Below, piece after piece: positions 5,698-5,929 of a stretch of 5,929 nucleotides of DNA. The notes under the pieces are model-generated. The model had not been told where the DNA came from. It saw only the letters and a program-made list of their open reading frames with translations, and ran no database searches. Made by a program: the position numbers and the translations under genes. Position 1 is the stretch's first letter. Every line of letters starts with the position of its first letter. The DNA is from Egerieenecus merdigallinarum (lineage in GTDB: Bacteria > Bacillota > Clostridia > Christensenellales > Aristaeellaceae), in assembly GCA_018711985.1 (NCBI GenBank), contig DVHS01000202.1:1-5929 (forward strand), written 5' to 3'.

Positions 5698-5725
5698 CCG
5701 CTGCAAGGTAGCCTTGCCGTAGCGG
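5698..5725. repeat. Bulged 11-bp hairpin
   Basis: CCGCT (5698-5702) pairs with AGCGG (5721-5725), and GCAAGG (5703-5708) pairs with CCTTGC (5712-5717). The loop is TAG, and a three-base bulge (5718-5720) interrupts the right arm. No U-run follows. Confidence 0.5.
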
Positions 5726-5751
5726 CCCCTTGCCATCACTCCAGGGATAGA

Positions 5752-5769
5752 CCGGCGCCCAAACGCCGG
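5752..5769. repeat. 6-bp GC hairpin
   Basis: CCGGCG (5752-5757) pairs with CGCCGG (5764-5769) around CCCAAA. Alone it would be unremarkable in GC-rich DNA. It is listed because it continues the chain of hairpins in this flank. Confidence 0.35.
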
Positions 5770-5791
5770 GGGAGGGATCAGCTGCGCCAGG

Positions 5792-5858
5792 CCGCGTTTT
5801 CGCCAAAGGCGAATACGCGGGTCGCGAAGCGACTTGGCTTTCACTTCGTGAAAGCCAA
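5792..5858. repeat. Three directly abutting hairpins
   Basis: Hairpin one is 5792-5804 with 5808-5820: 13 positions with a single T-T mismatch and an AAA loop. Hairpin two is GTCGC (5821-5825) with GCGAC (5829-5833) and a GAA loop. Hairpin three is TTGGCTTTCAC (5834-5844) with GTGAAAGCCAA (5848-5858): 11 perfect pairs with a TTC loop. No base separates one from the next, and every loop is three bases. Neither strand shows a following U-tract, so these are not ordinary terminators. The tight arrangement suggests a structured RNA or a palindromic repeat unit. Confidence 0.65.
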
Positions 5859-5929
5859 CCTTGAAGGCGACAGTGGCCCTCCCAGGGACGGACGTGAACC
5901 CAGCTGGGCGCGCCCCTGCGAGGCTAGCG

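Larger units (their letters stand above)
5348..5929. other. Gene-free, hairpin-rich right flank
   Basis: No reading frame here combines a ribosome-binding site with a recognisable protein. The longest frame, on the minus strand at 5566-5844, gives an arginine-rich 92-residue translation with no motif and no Shine-Dalgarno. I see no intrinsic terminator for the operon, no tRNA and no transposase. What is visible is a succession of inverted repeats from about 5512 to 5858, listed separately. The stretch may be an unrecognised structured RNA, a non-autonomous repeat element, or the upstream region of a gene beyond the window. Confidence 0.6.

Noticed and set aside
5566..5844. 92-residue minus-strand frame in the right flank
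   Set aside because: It is arginine-rich, has no motif or Shine-Dalgarno, and spans several inverted repeats. It looks like chance openness in GC-rich DNA.
5792..5858. CRISPR array or tandem direct repeat
   Set aside because: The three hairpins differ in sequence and length and have no spacers between them. They are palindromes, not direct repeats.

Overview
The window is most likely chromosomal DNA from a GC-rich member of the Bacillota, probably a clostridial gut or anaerobic lineage. This rests on an RNase Y gene of ordinary length, a DUF1934 (YwiB-type) gene, a TcdA-like ThiF/E1 protein of the clostridial form, strong GGAGG ribosome-binding sites, sigma-A promoters with 17-base spacing and A/U-flanked intrinsic terminators. 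I cannot name the genus from sequence alone. I see no phage, transposase, CRISPR, tRNA or rRNA.

Layout: bases 1-632 hold no convincing gene. They contain a long imperfect hairpin (36-86), a near-consensus promoter (161-189) and several terminator-like hairpins. They form either an unusually long leader for the next gene or a small RNA followed by a leader. The gene rny (633-2174, +) follows, with two terminators behind it. The second (2242-2281) is symmetric and serves the convergent gene as well. Two minus-strand genes come next: a small HEAT-repeat protein (2321-2656) and a TcdA-like tRNA t6A dehydratase (2884-3600). Each has its own promoter, and a GC-rich terminator separates them. A divergent control region (3601-3765) then leads into a plus-strand operon of three genes whose ends overlap: DUF1934 (3766-4215), an unrecognised 166-residue protein with a four-cysteine cluster (4206-4706), and a metallo-beta-lactamase-fold hydrolase (4703-5347). 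The last 582 bases (5348-5929) hold no credible gene but are packed with hairpins, three of them directly abutting.

How the parts work together: rny encodes the membrane-anchored endonuclease that starts bulk mRNA decay, and the TcdA-like enzyme matures tRNA position 37. Both are RNA-metabolism housekeeping, but they are separate transcription units. The three-gene operon is clearly co-transcribed and translationally coupled, so its products probably act in related processes that the sequence does not reveal. The core genes look ordinary. The less-explained material is the rny upstream region, the cysteine-cluster protein and the hairpin-rich right flank.
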